NCBI RefSeq assembly: GCF_009901955.1
Contig: NZ_WUTS01000001.1
Location: forward strand, 2,435,745-2,499,744
Length of the DNA: 64,000 nucleotides
Origin: Halomonas icarae
GTDB taxonomy: Bacteria; Pseudomonadota; Gammaproteobacteria; Pseudomonadales; Halomonadaceae
Direction: 5' to 3'
Shown: positions 63,955 to 64,000 of the stretch, piece after piece
Position numbering within the stretch: position 1 is the first letter of the stretch
Layout: each line of letters starts with the position of its first letter
Made by a program: the position numbers and the translations under genes
The notes under the pieces: generated by a model
Told to the model about the DNA's origin: nothing
Seen by the model: only the letters and a program-made list of their open reading frames with translations
The model's database searches: none

Positions 63955-64000
63955 GGTGTATCCGCTGTGAGGTGCGGTGGAATGCAGGCGGGCCCCATGA
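63955..64000. other. window end, no feature
   Basis: Forty-six bases upstream of trmL. No promoter is distinguishable. Confidence 0.4.

Overview
The window reads as chromosomal DNA of a moderately halophilic gammaproteobacterium of the Halomonas group (Halomonadaceae). The evidence is high GC content, acidic proteins, a complete teaABCD ectoine-uptake locus close to that of Halomonas elongata, and core gene order shared with Pseudomonas and other gammaproteobacteria (hemCDXY beside argH; lptM-lysA-dapF-DUF484-xerC-HAD; engB-cytochrome c4-dsbA). The genus is an inference from sequence resemblance; no search was run.

Layout. 0-4.3 kb: end of pyruvate kinase, methylglyoxal synthase, two overlapping crcB fluoride-channel genes behind a leader terminator, and a large YbiO-type mechanosensitive channel. 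4.5-9 kb: leftward hemC-hemD-hemX-hemY. 9.2-15.4 kb: rightward argH-lptM-lysA-dapF-DUF484-xerC-HAD phosphatase, all tightly coupled. 15.5-25.6 kb: engB, cytochrome c4, dsbA, an EEP-family phosphodiesterase, TRAP membrane subunits without a binding protein, a YqaA-type protein, thiD, a double universal-stress protein, dtd and the ABC-F ATPase yheS. 25.6-30 kb: TIGR02444 protein and teaABCD. 30-34 kb: FKBP isomerase, a secreted depolymerase-like esterase, SCO1 with an unknown partner, an AEC transporter and a candidate small RNA. 34-45.6 kb: an anaerobic and nitric-oxide-linked block with hemN, nnrS, DUF454, nsrR, a cytochrome c and nosR-Z-D-F-L. 45.7-53.4 kb: small secreted proteins, ahpC-ahpF, a proline-racemase-family gene with a dehydrogenase, and an HPP protein. 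53.4-60.1 kb: a patchwork accessory region with a tRNA 3'-end fragment, an HlyD/FUSC-type efflux pair, a dioxygenase-GST-DoxX operon with a divergent LysR regulator, and an antiporter fragment. 60.1-64 kb: tRNA-Arg(CCG), a two-domain cytochrome c, rep and trmL.

The most informative region is the nos cluster. NosZ (Tat signal, CuA and CuZ ligands) and NosD look intact, and FNR/DNR-like and NsrR-like sites precede the cluster. But nosR is broken by a frame change inside its FMN-binding domain, nosF ends just after Walker B, nosY is absent and nosL has lost its start. An IS110-family remnant sits exactly in the gap. The predicted outcome is an organism that carries nosZ but probably cannot mature or feed N2O reductase.

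Other leads are the paired CrcB proteins, one of which lacks the pore phenylalanines; a possible stand-alone structured RNA at 33.98-34.10 kb; a proline-racemase-family enzyme with Ser and Thr where the two catalytic Cys should be; and a cytochrome fusion sharing a domain with the cytochrome encoded ahead of nosR. I saw no CRISPR array, no prophage and no clearly new defence system.
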